Shown: one piece after another, positions 11,584 to 23,219 of the stretch
How positions within the stretch are numbered: position 1 is the first letter of the stretch
Layout of the letters: each line of letters begins with the position of its first letter
Assembly (NCBI RefSeq): GCF_026151205.1
Contig: NC_087072.1
Span: 12,934,169 to 12,998,168 of the forward strand
Length of the DNA: 64,000 nt
Direction of reading: 5' to 3'
Origin: Bolinopsis microptera
Lineage: Eukaryota > Ctenophora > Tentaculata > Lobata > Bolinopsidae
Translations under genes and position numbers: made by a program
Notes under the pieces: generated by a model
Databases searched by the model: none
What the model saw: only the letters and a program-made list of their open reading frames with translations
Told to the model about the DNA's origin: nothing

Positions 11584-12005
11584 TCACAATGCTGGCAAGC
11601 ATAACCGTTGCCCTTATATTCACAACACTATGTACCCCCTATACTATTATATCCCCTTTATTTTTTTCCAGGCATTAAGACTCATCGAAAGTAGTTCAGC
11701 AGGTATATTTAAGTTCAAAACATTCTAATTCAATGTTAAAGATGACAGGAATAAGAAATAGTTATGTGGAGGTTTTTAAGAAATTTGCGCAAAATACGCG
11801 CCAGCATGTTATACGAAATTAGGTAAAAAACCCAAAATCGCCATATTCAGGTGCCTTAAAAACCATGTTAAAATCAAGTTAGAGATCTGAAACTTTGCAG
11901 AGCGTCTAGACCTTGTCAGAATCGACTGTAAAAAAAATTTCATGTTGCAGGAGTATCGGGAAGTGGGTTTTCTGGAACCCCTGTTTTACAACAGATTGTC
12001 GTGAA
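11584..12005 (+). repeat. Module B, copy 2
   Basis: Complete copy from TCACAATGCTGG to GATTGTCGTGA, bordered by TATATA. It contains a run of pyrimidine-rich TACCCCC and TATCCCC phrases and the phrase CCAAAATCGCCATATTCAGG. No coding capacity. Confidence 0.8.
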
Positions 12006-12011
12006 GCTATA

Positions 12012-12536
12012 TCACAGTGCTGGCAAGCACGAGCGGTGTCTTTATTGGGGGTATACTATGTACCCCCTTTACTATTGTACCCCTTTAATATTATACCCCC
12101 TTTACTATTATACCCCCTTTGGTACACGTTACAAGCCTCCTTTGTGCACGCGAAGCGTGCACTCCGGCCGAAGGCCGCCGCCTCCGGCAGCAGTTTTTCA
12201 GGCATTAACACTCATCGGAAGTCGTTCAGCAGATTTATTTTTAGTTCAAAACATTCTAATTTGATGTCAAAGATGACAGGAATAAAAAATAGTTATGTTG
12301 AGATTTTTAAGAAATTTGCATAAAATACTCGCCAGCACTGTTATACGAAATTCGGTAAAAAACCCAAAATCGCCATATTCAGGTGCCTTAAAAACCATAT
12401 TAAAATTGAGTTAGAGATCTGAAATTTTTCAGGGCGTCTAGACGTTGACCAAATCGACTGCAAAATAAGTTTCAGGTTTCAGGAGCATCAGGAAATGGGT
12501 TTTCTAGAACCCCTGTTTTACGATAGATTGTCGTGA
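12012..12536 (+). repeat. Module B, copy 3, with expanded pyrimidine run
   Basis: Tandem to copy 2. It has extra CCCCTTTACTATTATA repeats and an inserted GC-rich hairpin (GCACGCGAAGCGTGC followed by CCGAAGGCCGCCG). Ends GATTGTCGTGA, then TATATA. A short open frame across it is coincidental. Confidence 0.8.
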
Positions 12537-12555
12537 TATATACATATATATATAT

Positions 12556-13573
12556 CAGGGATAGACGCTTTGCCAGTCAATTGTAACCTGTATTTAAGTG
12601 TCCATAGATTCAAAAGTATAAAAGATACAGCCATTTCCGACCACAGGTCTTGAAAATAATTGTTTACACTTTAGTTTACATTGTATAAACAAATTATTTG
12701 ACGTCATGAACACCCCTTGATGACGTCATCAAATTTACCGTTTTTAAAACTTGATTTTTGACAAAGTAATAACTTTTAAAATTAATTTTACACCATTAAA
12801 AAGTAATTTAATTCAAAATCTGAGGAAATTTTCATCTTAGATAATTGTTTAAGCATTCTGAAAATCTACCGGAAAGTTTTTCTAGCTTGCTCCTTCATAA
12901 AGATATTCGTCATTGAAGTTTGTGCTTTTTTGAAGAATTATTTTATAGAAACGTCAATTTTGCGATTTAGTATTCTCTGGTGTTGGGCCATGCCTTGGGT
13001 TGAGGAGCTCAGTTCTGCTTCCTATAGGTATAAATTGTGCATTAGGCTAGTTTTAAAGTTGAAAATCAAAAAGTTGCACACGTGGGGACACGCCCAAATT
13101 GATAGAAAATTGCTAAAATTACTGAAAATTGCTGTTTTCGTCGTTTTCTGTCAACTTTAGAGTGCCGTTGTGATTACAGTTCTTCTTGAAATACTTTGAA
13201 ACTTTGCATGCTTATCAAACTATATATAAAACAATTACATGCAAAAATTTACGGCGATTCAATATTGGATGCGCACGCAACGTCCGCTCAAAGTTTGCAC
13301 GTGCGAAAGGTGAGAATTTTGCTCATTCGTGATTTCCAACAAATTCTGCTTTGCCACGACAGTTTAATGTCATTATATATGAATTTAATGCCAATTTGAA
13401 TGAGTATTAAGTGGCATATTCAGTCAGTGATCGACCGATATGCTTCCCTAAACACAAGGAAATGTTTTTAAAGGAAAAATTTCGAAATCGTTGAAACTTC
13501 CTCCTTATTAATGAAGATATCAGTTAATATTTCGACTTTATAAAGTACCCTGGCATTATAATCAAAAGAGATG
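12556..13573 (+). repeat. Module A, copy 4
   Basis: Full-length copy starting CAGGGATAGACGCTTTGCC, ending directly at family F copy 5. Contains TGACGTCA palindromes near 12701 and 12720. Confidence 0.85.
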
Positions 13574-14091
13574 ATATTTTACCAAAACCCATAATCATGG
13601 GTAGAGTGGACCGCTGCCAGTGTCTCTCTTTCCCAAACAAAAGGAAATGATATTAATTTGATTGACCGTTCTCAAATGCAAAATGATACCGAGAATGAAA
13701 TCGGTCGCTCGCTTTTCCCATTCATTTACAATTGTAATAGATTAAGAAGAACTGCCCAAAGGCAGCTGTACTCGGCAATAAAGATTCAATAAACTTCAGC
13801 TTATTCAATAAGGTATAACTACCACCCTTGTCCCTTACCCCGAAATACTAGGTATCGACCCGAACGCAACCCAAAGAGATTTTTACAGCATCTGATTGAT
13901 GTAATCAATCGAAACTAATTTATACAATTCGTAAGCCGTGAATGAATGGGAAAAGCGAGCGACCGATTTCATTCTCGGTATCATTTTGCATTTGAGAACG
14001 GTCAATCAAATTAATATCATTTCCTTTTGTTTGGGAAAGAGAGACACTGGCAGCGGTCCACTCTACCCATGATTATGGGTTTTGGTAAAAT
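13574..14091. mobile_element. Family F MITE, copy 5 (long-loop form, inverted to copy 4)
   Basis: Arms and loop match copy 4 in opposite orientation; the loop carries CGAACGCAACCCAAAGAG. Its arms read GAGAATG where both arms of copy 4 read GAAAATG. Confidence 0.85.
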
Positions 14092-14104
14092 ATATATATA
14101 TATG

Positions 14105-15105
14105 TATAGACGCTTTTGCAGTAAATTATAGCCTACATTTAAGTGTCCGTAGATTCAAAAGTATAAAAGATACAGTCATTTCGAACCACAGGTTTTAAAG
14201 ATAATTGTTTATACTTTAGTTTACATTATATCGAAAAATAATTTATCGTCATCATCATCACTTGATGACGTCATCAATTTAAGTGTTTTTAAAACTTGAT
14301 TTTTGACAAAATAACAACTTTTCAAATCGATTTTAAAGCATTAAGGAGTAATTTTATTCATAATCTGAGGACATTTTCATCTTAGATAATTGTTCAAGCA
14401 TTCTGAAAATCTACCGGAAAGTTTTCCTACCTTGCTCCTTCATAAAGATATTCGCTATTGAAGTTTGTGCTTTTTTGAAGAATAATTTTATAAAAACACA
14501 AAAGTTGTGAATTAGTATTCTCTGGTGTTGGGCCATCCCTTGGGTTGTGGAGCTCAATTTTGCTTCCTAAAGGTCTAAATTGTGTTATAGGCTAGTTTTA
14601 AAGTTAAAAATCGAAAAGTTGCACACGTGGGGACACGCCCAAATTCATTTAAAATAGCTAAAATCACTAAAAATTTTGATTTTCACGATTTTTATCAACT
14701 TTGGAGTCCCCTTGTGATCCAAGTTCTTTTTGAAATCTTCTGAAACTTTTCATGCTTATCAAAATATATATTAAATACCACTATGCAAAAATTTACGGTG
14801 ATTCAATATTGTATGCGCATGCAACGTCCGCTCAAAGATTGCACGTGCGAAAGGTGAGAATTTTGCTCATTCGTGATTTCGAATATATTCTGCTTTCCAC
14901 GATATTTAAATGGCATTATATATGAATTTAATGCCAACTTGAATGAGTAAAAAGTGCCATATTCAGTCGGTTATCGACAAATATACCTACCTAAACACAA
15001 GGAAACGTTTTCAAAGGCAGAATTTCGAAATCGTTGAAATTACCTCCTTATTAATGAAGTTTCGACTGTGTAAATTATCCTGACATTATAATCAAAAAGA
15101 GATGA
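14105..15105 (+). repeat. Module A, copy 5
   Basis: Diverged full copy (start TAGACGCTTTTGCAG) with a GATGACGTCATC palindrome near 14269; ends at family F copy 6. Confidence 0.8.
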
Positions 15106-15441
15106 TATTTGACCAAAACCCATAATCATGGGTAGAGTGTACCGCTGCCAGTGTCTCTCTTTTCCAAACAAAAGGAAATGATATTAATTTGAGGAACCGT
15201 CCGCTAATGCAAATTGAAACCGAGAATGAAATCGGTCGCTCGCTTTTCCGATCCCATTCAATAAGCTTTATTACAATTCGTAAGCCGTGAATGAATGGGA
15301 AAAGCGAGCGACCGATTTCATTCTCGGTTTCAATTTGCATTAGCGGACGGTTCCTCAAATTAATATCATTTCCTTTTGTTTGGAAAAGAGAGACACTGGC
15401 AGCGGTACACTCTACCCATGATTATGGGTTTTGGTCAAATA
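15106..15441. mobile_element. Family F MITE, copy 6
   Basis: Short-loop form, 336 bp. Both arms share private variants (CCGCTAATGC and GAAACCGAG) absent from the other copies. Two overlapping open frames only read through the arms. Confidence 0.85.
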
Positions 15442-15459
15442 TGTATATATATATAGATA

Positions 15460-15953
15460 TCACGACAATCTGTCGTAAAACAGGGGTTCTAGAAAACCCA
15501 CTTCCCGATGTTCCTGAAACCTGAAACTTTTTTTGCAGTCGATTTGGTCAACGTCTAGACGCCTTGAAAAATTTCAGATCTCTAACTCGATTTTAACATG
15601 GTTTTTAAGGCACCTGAATATGGCGATTTTGGGTTTTTTACCGAATTTCGTATAACAGTGCTGGCGAGTATTTTATGCAAATTTCTTAAAAATCTCAACA
15701 TAACTATTTTTTATTCCTGTCATCTTTGACATCAAATTAGAATGTTTTGAACTAAAAATAAATCTGCTGAACGACTTCCGATGAGTCTTAATGCCTGAAA
15801 AACTCCGGCCGGAGTGCACGCTTCGCGTGCACGAAAGAGGCTTGTAACGTGTACCAAAGGGGTATAATAGTAAAACTAAAGGGGGTATAATAGTAAAGGG
15901 GGTACATAGTATACCCACAATAAATGCACCGGTCGTGCTTGCCAGCACTGTGA
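15460..15953 (-). repeat. Module B, copy 4 (reversed)
   Basis: Reverse complement of the 12012-12536 type, including the GC-rich hairpin. Abuts module A copy 6 without spacer. Confidence 0.8.
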
Positions 15954-16918
15954 TAGACGCTTTTGGCAGTCAATTGTAGCCTACATTTAAGTGTCCGTAG
16001 ATCCAAAAGTATAAACGATACAGTCATCTCGAACCACAGGTTTTAAAGATAATCGTTTAAGCTTTAGTTTACATTGTATTGAAAAATAATTTAAAGTCAT
16101 CATCATCACTTGATGACGTCATCAAATTAAGTGTTTTTAAAACTTAATTTTTGACAAAGTAACAACTTTTCAAATCGATTTTACACCATTAAGGAGTAAT
16201 TTTATTCAAAATCTGAGGACATTTTTACCTTAGATAATTGTTCAAGCATTCCGAAAATCTACTGGAAAAGTTTCCTACCTTGCTCCTTCATAAAGATATT
16301 TGCTATTGAAGTTAGTGCTTTTTTGAAGAATAATTTTATAAAAACACAAAAGTTGTGAATTAGTATTCTCTGGTGTTGGGCCATCCCTTGGGTTGTGGAG
16401 CTCAATTTTGCTTCTTAAAGGTGTAAATTGTGTTATAGGCTAGTTTTAAAGTTAAAAATCGAAAAGTTGCACACGTGGGGACACGCCCAAATTGATTTAA
16501 AATAGCTAAAATCACTAAAAATTTTGATTTTCACGATTTTAATCAACTTTGGAGTCCCGTTGTGATCCAAGTTCTTTTTGAAATCTTCTGAAACTTTGCA
16601 TGCTTATCAAACTATATATTAAATACCACTATGCAAAAATTGACGGTGATTCAATATTGTATGCGCACGCAACGTCCGCTCAAAGTTTGCACGTGCGAAA
16701 GGTGAGAATTTTGCTCATTCGTGATTTCGAATATATTCTGCTTTCCACGATATTTAAATGGCATCATATATGAATTTAATGCCAACTTAAATGAGTAAAA
16801 AGTGCCATATTCAGTCGGTTATCGACAGATATACCTACCTAAACACAAGGAAAAGTTTTCAAAGGCAGAATTTCGAAATCGTTGAAATTATCTCCTTATT
16901 TATAATTATATTAATGAA
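15954..16918 (+). repeat. Module A, copy 6
   Basis: Full copy closest to copy 5, with a GATGACGTCATC palindrome near 16114. The 3' end is cut at about 16918 where a partial reversed module B begins. Confidence 0.8.
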
Positions 16919-16924
16919 GTTTCC

Positions 16925-17214
16925 AATTTTAACATGGTTTTAAAGGCACCTGAATATGGCGATTTTGGGTTTTTTACCTAATTTCGTAGAACATGCTGGC
17001 GCAAATTTCTTAAAAACCTCCATATAACTATTTCTTATTCCTGTCATCTTTAACATTGAATTAGAATGTTTTGAACTTAAATATACCTGCTGGACTACTT
17101 TCGATGAGTCTTAATGCCTGGAAAACAATAAAGGGGATATAATAGTATAGGGGGTAAATAGTGTTGTGAATATAAGGACAACGGTTATGCTTGCCAGCAT
17201 TGTGATTATCCTGA
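16925..17214 (-). repeat. Module B, copy 5 (reversed, partial)
   Basis: Matches the 5' two thirds of copy 2 in reverse. The end TGCCAGCATTGTGA is present; the other end is missing. Confidence 0.75.
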
Positions 17215-17236
17215 CATTATAATCAAAAAGAGATGA

Positions 17237-17581
17237 TATTTGACCAAAACCCATAATCATGGGTAGAGTGAACCGCTGCCAGTGTCTCTCTTTTCCAAAC
17301 AAAAGGAAATGATATTAATTTGAGGAACCGTCCGCAAATGCAAATTGATACCGAGAACAGAGAATGAAATCGGTCGCTCGCTTTTCCCATTCATTCACGG
17401 CTTACGAATTGTAATAAAGTTTATTAAATGGGAAACGCGAGCGACCGATTTCATTCTCTGTTCTCGGTATCAATTTGCATTTGCGGACGGTTCCTCAAAT
17501 TAATATCATTTCCTTTTGTTTGGAAAAGAGAGACACTGGCAGCGGTTCACTCTACCCATGATTATGGGTTTTGGTCAAATA
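17237..17581. mobile_element. Family F MITE, copy 7
   Basis: 345 bp, short loop. Both arms contain the same extra bases (GAGAACAGAGAATG and its complement). Confidence 0.85.
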
Positions 17582-17699
17582 TGATGTATGAAGTACGGGT
17601 TAGCCGTTAGGGTTTCAGAATAGGCGCATATTGAGTTTATGGTTTATTGTTTATATCTCCCACAAAAGCAGACTCTCAAAATTGCAAAATGTTATTACT

Positions 17700-17796
17700 T
17701 AAGTCAAGGATACCAAATTCTTGTAGCGCGATGCACTACTGGGCTGCGCCACGCATCAAATAATTCGTCTCGCATCAAATTTTCTCTAACCAGAAC
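17700..17796 (+). repeat. Modular repeat D2 at the LTR element's left flank
   Basis: CTTGTAGCGCGATGCACTAC and ACGCATCAAATAATTCGTCT match copies at 25.0 and 28.1 kb. It ends with AGAAC (17792-17796), the left target duplication of the LTR element, so that element inserted in or next to this repeat. Confidence 0.7.
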
Positions 17797-19129
17797 TGTT
17801 AAAGACTGTAGTGGTATTAAAATGACTCCGGGTTCGAGCTAACCTCATCAATACGCTAGGGAGGGAGCCGTACTAGGATAATTGATACGATGCTCATACG
17901 TAGTGCGATTATTAATGCTCACGTCTAGATACTTGAGTGATTAAGATTTACTTTGAACTGTAACCTTGAGGTTAGTTAGTATTTGTGACATCATTTAATT
18001 ACTTATACTTGAATCTAAGCCACGAGCCAAACGGCCATTCCTAAGGCTAAGGGTTACAAAATAAGGACACTAATATTGTTGGTTAAAGTAACCCGTAGGA
18101 TAAATACGGTAGACACTCTTAGTTACAGATAGAGTGGACTACAATGAATAATATATATATCAATATCTTCCCTAACTACTAACTAACTTATACTAACTTC
18201 CCTAACTTATAACTAACTTATAACTAACTTATAGCTAACTTATAACTAGCTTATAACTAACTTATAACTAACTTTCCTAACTTATAACTAAGGTTATATA
18301 TCAGTCACTCATATGAGAGCTGGCAATACACATCGGGATTGTGGTGCTGAACTCTGCCATATTCTTTGCATCAAAAGATATATATAGTCGCGTGGGTGAT
18401 CATGTGACCCACGTGCTTGAATGATCATGTGACCATGATTTTATGTACTTGAAGCGACTGACAAGGTACGTGATAAATTGATAGTGGTAATATCTTGCAG
18501 CTCTCCGCGTCGAAGAGACTGCTCGATCGCCTGTACCAGGGCTGTCAATGTCCGTGAGGTAGTTGAGCCGCTTCAGTTGTGATTAGAAGATAAGGATAAG
18601 ATTTGATTTTGATAGTTACTTAGTAACAGCCGTTACCAGCTGTCACACAATGGTAGAACTATAGGGTGCATTTATAGGGTGCATTTGTAGGGGCTATAGT
18701 GAGCGAGAAGCTATACATGTGTGAGGTGATAACCAATTTCAATAAGTATGGTTGAGTGCACTAATGTTCACTTGTCACGCCGTGTTGCATTTTAAAGAGC
18801 TTGACGGGCCGCCCCATTGGAAGAGCTCCTATGCGGGCAAGAGATAATGCCTAGATGACACATTGACTATCTTGTGGGTGACCTGACAACTATGGATGAA
18901 TCCGTGTGGCATGTCATGTAATGTTGATACCGTAATCTTTCAGCAGAGTTCACCAACGTACCCAAGATAAAAGTCAAACTTAGTTATGGTAAATAAGGAA
19001 TATAAATGAAGGTCCTTAAATCGCCTCGACTCAGGGAATATCATCCATACCATTACACTACAACTGGTGAATAAGAACTAAATGAAATACACCATGTTCG
19101 CCTTGACACAGCGAAACCCATCTATAACA
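17797..19129 (-). repeat. 3' LTR of the gag-only element
   Basis: 1333 bp, TG...CA ends. Contains about a dozen TTATAACTAAC-type units at about 18180-18290 and a CGTGGGTGATCATGTGACCC hairpin region at about 18392. No clear polypurine tract is visible beside it on the internal side. Confidence 0.9.
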
Positions 19130-20375
19130 TCACCGGTCTGATTTAAAATATCGTCCCGATATAGAAACTACTCATAATTTAAAGTGTAATAATTTAATGG
19201 TAACCTTAATCACAGCCCTGTCTAATATACACGCCATATTTCTGATCATTGTTCTGGAAAAGTTTTTAGTTCTTCGCAAATGCCTAGTATAACTATAAGA
19301 CGGTAACTTTTTCTTTTTAGTTCTTCTGCGATTAGGATAACGTCGTCCATTTAGTGTCGGGAGCTCCAGAAGGAAATCGGGAAAGGTGCTGTCCACAGTC
19401 CAGGAAGTTTTTCCAGCACTACGTTGATCAGTGCATTGTCAGTGTTCAAACTTATCTTATCGTCTGACTCTGAGGAACTTTAAGTGTTAGCGTTGCTGTC
19501 GCCTCGACAGACTTGAGAACAATTACTTAACTAATGTAATTAATAACCATTGTTTTACAAGTGAGAAGGCAACAACATCTTTAAACATCTCAAAAAATCT
19601 AAATAACAAGCGGAGGGTTGATTAAGCGATCTAAGTTAATTTTCCCCGTTAAATTATGCGTTAAGAGGAATCAAAATAAACGTACGACCGTTGAACTTGA
19701 ACGCATCAAGTTCAACTATAATCGTACAGGTTTCGAAACAAAACGGGGGAAAAACACAACCACCTAATCAGAATCTTACACTGCTGCTTCGGAACGATAC
19801 AAGTTTTCAACGGTGGAAGAGAATGGACAGTCTTTTGTCAGAAAAATGCGCAAACAGTGTAAAACTAAAACAGTATTATAGTATAGGACGTCAACCTGGA
19901 GGACATGATAAAGATTGGCTATACCGATATGCTTGCTAAACCTATACTAATTACTAGGTAACACGACATCTGTCCGACAGAGATATCTGCCCGAAAGCAC
20001 TATAGTTTCTCGAACGAACATATAAATTGGGCTGAAATGTATAAATGCTAAAAGCGTGGATCAGTGATACAGTACAACTACAGAGGAAAACTTTCAAAAC
20101 AAGAGTTTTATGGCCTCCGGCCAAAGTCTCAATAACATCACCTCCACCTAGTAATAATGAAATGTGAAGTGTGAAACAATAAAAATTTTTAAGAGTGTAA
20201 ATTACCTATATAACTGTCTCCCAAATACAGATAACGTCCGAACTCTCATAACATACTCTTTCATATACTGATAACTATAACTATAAGTGTCCAAGAGACC
20301 CGAATTACTTCTTACACGGCTACAGATCTTCCCGTCCCGGATATATGGGTCTCTTTAGCGCTCTTCTACTTCAGG
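19130..20375 (-). other. Internal region downstream of gag, no pol
   Basis: About 1.25 kb between the gag stop and the 3' LTR. No RT, integrase or protease motif in any frame that I can read. The pol region is absent rather than merely frameshifted. Confidence 0.7.
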
Positions 20376-21311
20376 TCAGCGACCATATGCTTCCTCGTTG
20401 CTCTCGCTGTCCCAATTATGGTAGCCGCTGTTACTGGAGTTATCGGGGTAATAACCGTGACGCTCTTGTTCTCTCAATCCCGGCGTTATTCTTGACCCTT
20501 GATAATGATAGCAACCTTCGCTGTCACTGTCAGGGGGTGTTCTCGAGGAGTTGTTGGCCATGGTGGAGACCTGCGCGGATAGTCCGCGCAGCATCCCCAC
20601 CACGGTCTCCATACTTGTAGTCTGATGATCCCTCCGATCTTTCTTTTCTGTTGACAGTGGTTGAGTTCCTGCTGGGTCGGTAACTGTGGCGTTCACATTT
20701 AACAGGCTATAATCCGCACCGGGGATGACTTTACACGCTTCTAGCGTGACCGCCAGCTGCAGTATATCCTCATTTGCCATCATTGGGTGTTCCCGCAATC
20801 TGCTCGATATCTGCAAATCCCTGAGTTTGTAAATGAAGTTTTCCCGCAGTGCATTTGCCGCGACTGCTTCATTATCGTAGCTTTTTCTGGCCAGCTGGTA
20901 GAGGTTTTGGTAAAAGGTTCGAACTGGCTCATCTTTTTCCTGCCGGCGTGTCCGTAGTTCCTTGATGAACCGTTCTCTATTAGCCAGAGCTACCCCTGTT
21001 TCCCTTCGCAGAATTTCTACCAGTTCTTCGAAGGTGATGTTGTCATTGTCCAGGTGTCTTTCAATAGCAAGAATCGTTGCGTCATCGAGCAACGACAGTA
21101 AGGCATTGACTCTATCATTTCCCCGAATCCCGGCCGCTTGCATATAGCTGCGGAAACGTCGCAGAAACATGTCTATGTCATTATTTTGGGTATATCTGGG
21201 GGGCATCCTCATGAAGTTAACCGCCCCGTGGCCAGCATTTCTTGGTGGGACTTCTGGGGCCTCTAGGATGATTCCTGGTGCCTGTTCGATGTTTCCTTCT
21301 TGATGTTCCAT
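20376..21311 (-). CDS. gag: Ty3/gypsy-type Gag protein
   Basis: 311 codons, uninterrupted. The region around residues 34-190 fits the retrotransposon gag (capsid) family: MPPRYTQNNDIDMFLRRF, then LLSLLDDATILAIE, then a FIKELRTRRQEKDEPVRTFY segment and an LREHPMMANEDILQLAV end. Gag assembles the particle that packages the element RNA. The C-terminal third (from about residue 200) is polar, rich in Ser/Asn/Asp, and lacks a CCHC zinc knuckle, so RNA binding must lie elsewhere or have been lost. No pol follows. The start is the first Met of the frame and lies about 1.9 kb inside the 5' LTR, so the leader is long. Confidence 0.85.
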   Translation of the reverse strand: MEHQEGNIEQAPGIILEAPEVPPRNAGHGAVNFMRMPPRYTQNNDIDMFLRRFRSYMQAAGIRGNDRVNALLSLLDDATILAIERHLDNDNITFEELVEILRRETGVALANRERFIKELRTRRQEKDEPVRTFYQNLYQLARKSYDNEAVAANALRENFIYKLRDLQISSRLREHPMMANEDILQLAVTLEACKVIPGADYSLLNVNATVTDPAGTQPLSTEKKDRRDHQTTSMETVVGMLRGLSAQVSTMANNSSRTPPDSDSEGCYHYQGSRITPGLREQERHGYYPDNSSNSGYHNWDSESNEEAYGR

Positions 21312-21589
21312 GTTTAATCCTGGTCTTCAACTAGCTAAATGAGTTATGTTATAATTTAAACTTTGATGATAAGAGGATGATTAAGGGTGATTAGGGGAAG
21401 GTTTATTTATTTTTTACAATCATTTTATATATGTTTGAAAATTTGTTTCTGCGACACCGTTCCTTTTCACTTTTTCACTTCATACTCACTTCACTCCTTA
21501 AAATCCCCACATCTTTAAATTACTTTTCCCCACATCATCACCATTTCCTCATCATCAAAATCATCACACTTGTAAAATTCCCAAATTTT

Positions 21590-21672
21590 GTAAAATCATC
21601 ACATCTTGTAAAATCCCCACTTCTTGTAAAATCCCCACATCTTGTAAAATCATCACATCTTGTATCCCCATA
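21590..21672. repeat. Short tandem repeat in the retrotransposon leader
   Basis: Imperfect 18-bp units of the type ATCTTGTAAAATCCCCAC, about five copies, within the 5' leader of the gag-only element. Confidence 0.75.
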
Positions 21673-21869
21673 TCATTAACTGGTCTTTAGAGCTCTAAAT
21701 ATACTTCAGCGTCTCAACGTTGACCTTGTCTCGACTCAAGATTTTACTACCATAACCACCACTAAGATTTCAGAGGTGATCAATCTCTGGTCCCTTAAAT
21801 GGTGCCTGAACTAGTCAGCTGTACAGCAGAGGTGTCATTGTTGACGGACCTGAAGCCCAGTCCCATATA

Positions 21870-22215
21870 TACCTCCATCATATCCCGACCCCACCTTAAT
21901 TCCCGCCAAGTAATCTATCGTTACTCAAAGCTATCCCGAGCTTTTAAATCCAATATATCCTCCATCATATCCCGACCCCACCTTAATTCCCGCCAAGTAA
22001 TCTATCGTTACTCAAAGCTATCCCGAGCTTTTAAATCCAATATATCCTCCATCATATCCCAACCTCACCGTAATTCCCGCCAAGTAATCTATCGTTACTC
22101 AAAGCTATCCCGAGCTTTTAAATCCAATATATCCTCCATCATATCCCAACCTCACCGTAATTCCCGCCAAGTAATTCATTGTTACTCAAAGCTATCCCGA
22201 GCTTTTCAATCGTCT
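21870..22215. repeat. 87-bp minisatellite, about four units
   Basis: Period 87 bp (21875, 21962, ...). Units carry CCGCCAAGTAATCTATCGTT. Because 87 is divisible by three, a plus-strand frame of 157 codons stays open with a 29-residue repeat, but it is antisense to gag and in the element leader, so I do not call it a gene. Confidence 0.85.
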
Positions 22216-23200
22216 ATATCCTTCACACTTTACAAACGCATCTTCATTGTGCCAAAACTTCTCTCACATTAATCGGTAACATTATACTCGCCGAACGGTG
22301 TCGCTACTAACTTACATATGTACTCTCTTGTAATTTAATTATTAAGTTGTAAAATAGTAGTAGCAACTTAACTAGTTTAACCTATTAAACTGCAATGTAT
22401 TCATTCATAATAATGTTACTAATCTGTAACTATTGTAAAATGAATAAAATCAAACGTTAGATTTCGAAAATAAACGACCCATTATAGTAAGCCCTTGATA
22501 ATATGAATTTGTTGTATAGTCTCTGTCAGTTTCACAGCAGTAGTGTTTTAGACTTAAGTATTATGACTAATGGCTATACGGATACCATTACCAGTTTGGT
22601 CTGTTCTACGTAGCCGACTTACTTATTAATTTTAAATGAATGCTCATAAATAAACGATCACAACCTTTACGTTTTAACAATCAAAAATACGAGTGATAAC
22701 CACGAACGTTTATTCAAACTATAACTTAACTATTAGTATTGTCGAAACGAATAAAGAGCGTACGTGTGTCGCGACATTCGACAATCCTGAGTTTGGAACT
22801 AGAAACGAATTCCATGAATATAGTTCTGACTATCAAAATATAGGCCTGACTGTCAAAATAGAGTATGTGCCTGATTATTGAAATATATACCTGACTGTCT
22901 TTATATGTCTCTTGTTAAACGACTCCACCTTAATTTGGAATAGGAAATGTACCGATATGAAATATGCCAATTAACTATAACTATAAGAATCGACACTTCT
23001 GGTCCATCTAAAATAACCCAACTCAGCGAATTGGCTTCTATTAACAATCTCTTGTAACGACTTTAGGTATAACTACAAGCAACAAACGCGTGAAAATCAA
23101 CTACGGTACTAATTCTAAAAGTAATACGATAAAATGAGCGGCTTTGCTTATCGCCTCGACAAGCAAAGTATCAAGCGACTCTCCCCCTTCACGAGAAAGA

Positions 23201-23217
23201 GGCTGTATTGGGCTCCA
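23201..23217 (-). promoter_or_regulatory. tRNA primer-binding site of the LTR element
   Basis: On the minus strand, two bases (TA) after the 5' LTR end, the sequence TGGAGCCCAATACAGCC begins with the TGG that pairs with a tRNA 3' CCA. A tRNA ending GGGCTCCA would prime minus-strand DNA synthesis. Position and TGG start support it; the tRNA identity is unknown. Confidence 0.7.
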
Positions 23218-23219
23218 TA

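Larger units (their letters stand above)
9869..14091. repeat. 4.2-kb inverted repeat built from family F plus module A
   Basis: Left arm 9869-11420 (MITE then reversed module A) pairs with right arm 12556-14091 (module A then MITE). The spacer carries a partial module A (11421-11570) and two full module B copies. Arms match over about 1.5 kb with small differences. It may be a composite fold-back element or a rearrangement of units that share ends. Confidence 0.75.

Noticed and set aside
15092-15524. Paired proteins on both strands
   Set aside because: They are translations of the two inverted arms of a family F MITE.
19172-19396. Remnant of pol in the LTR element
   Set aside because: The 74-codon frame has no protease, RT, RNase H or integrase motif.
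21799-22272. 157-codon repetitive protein on the plus strand
   Set aside because: Open only because the 87-bp unit is divisible by three; it is antisense in the leader of an LTR element.
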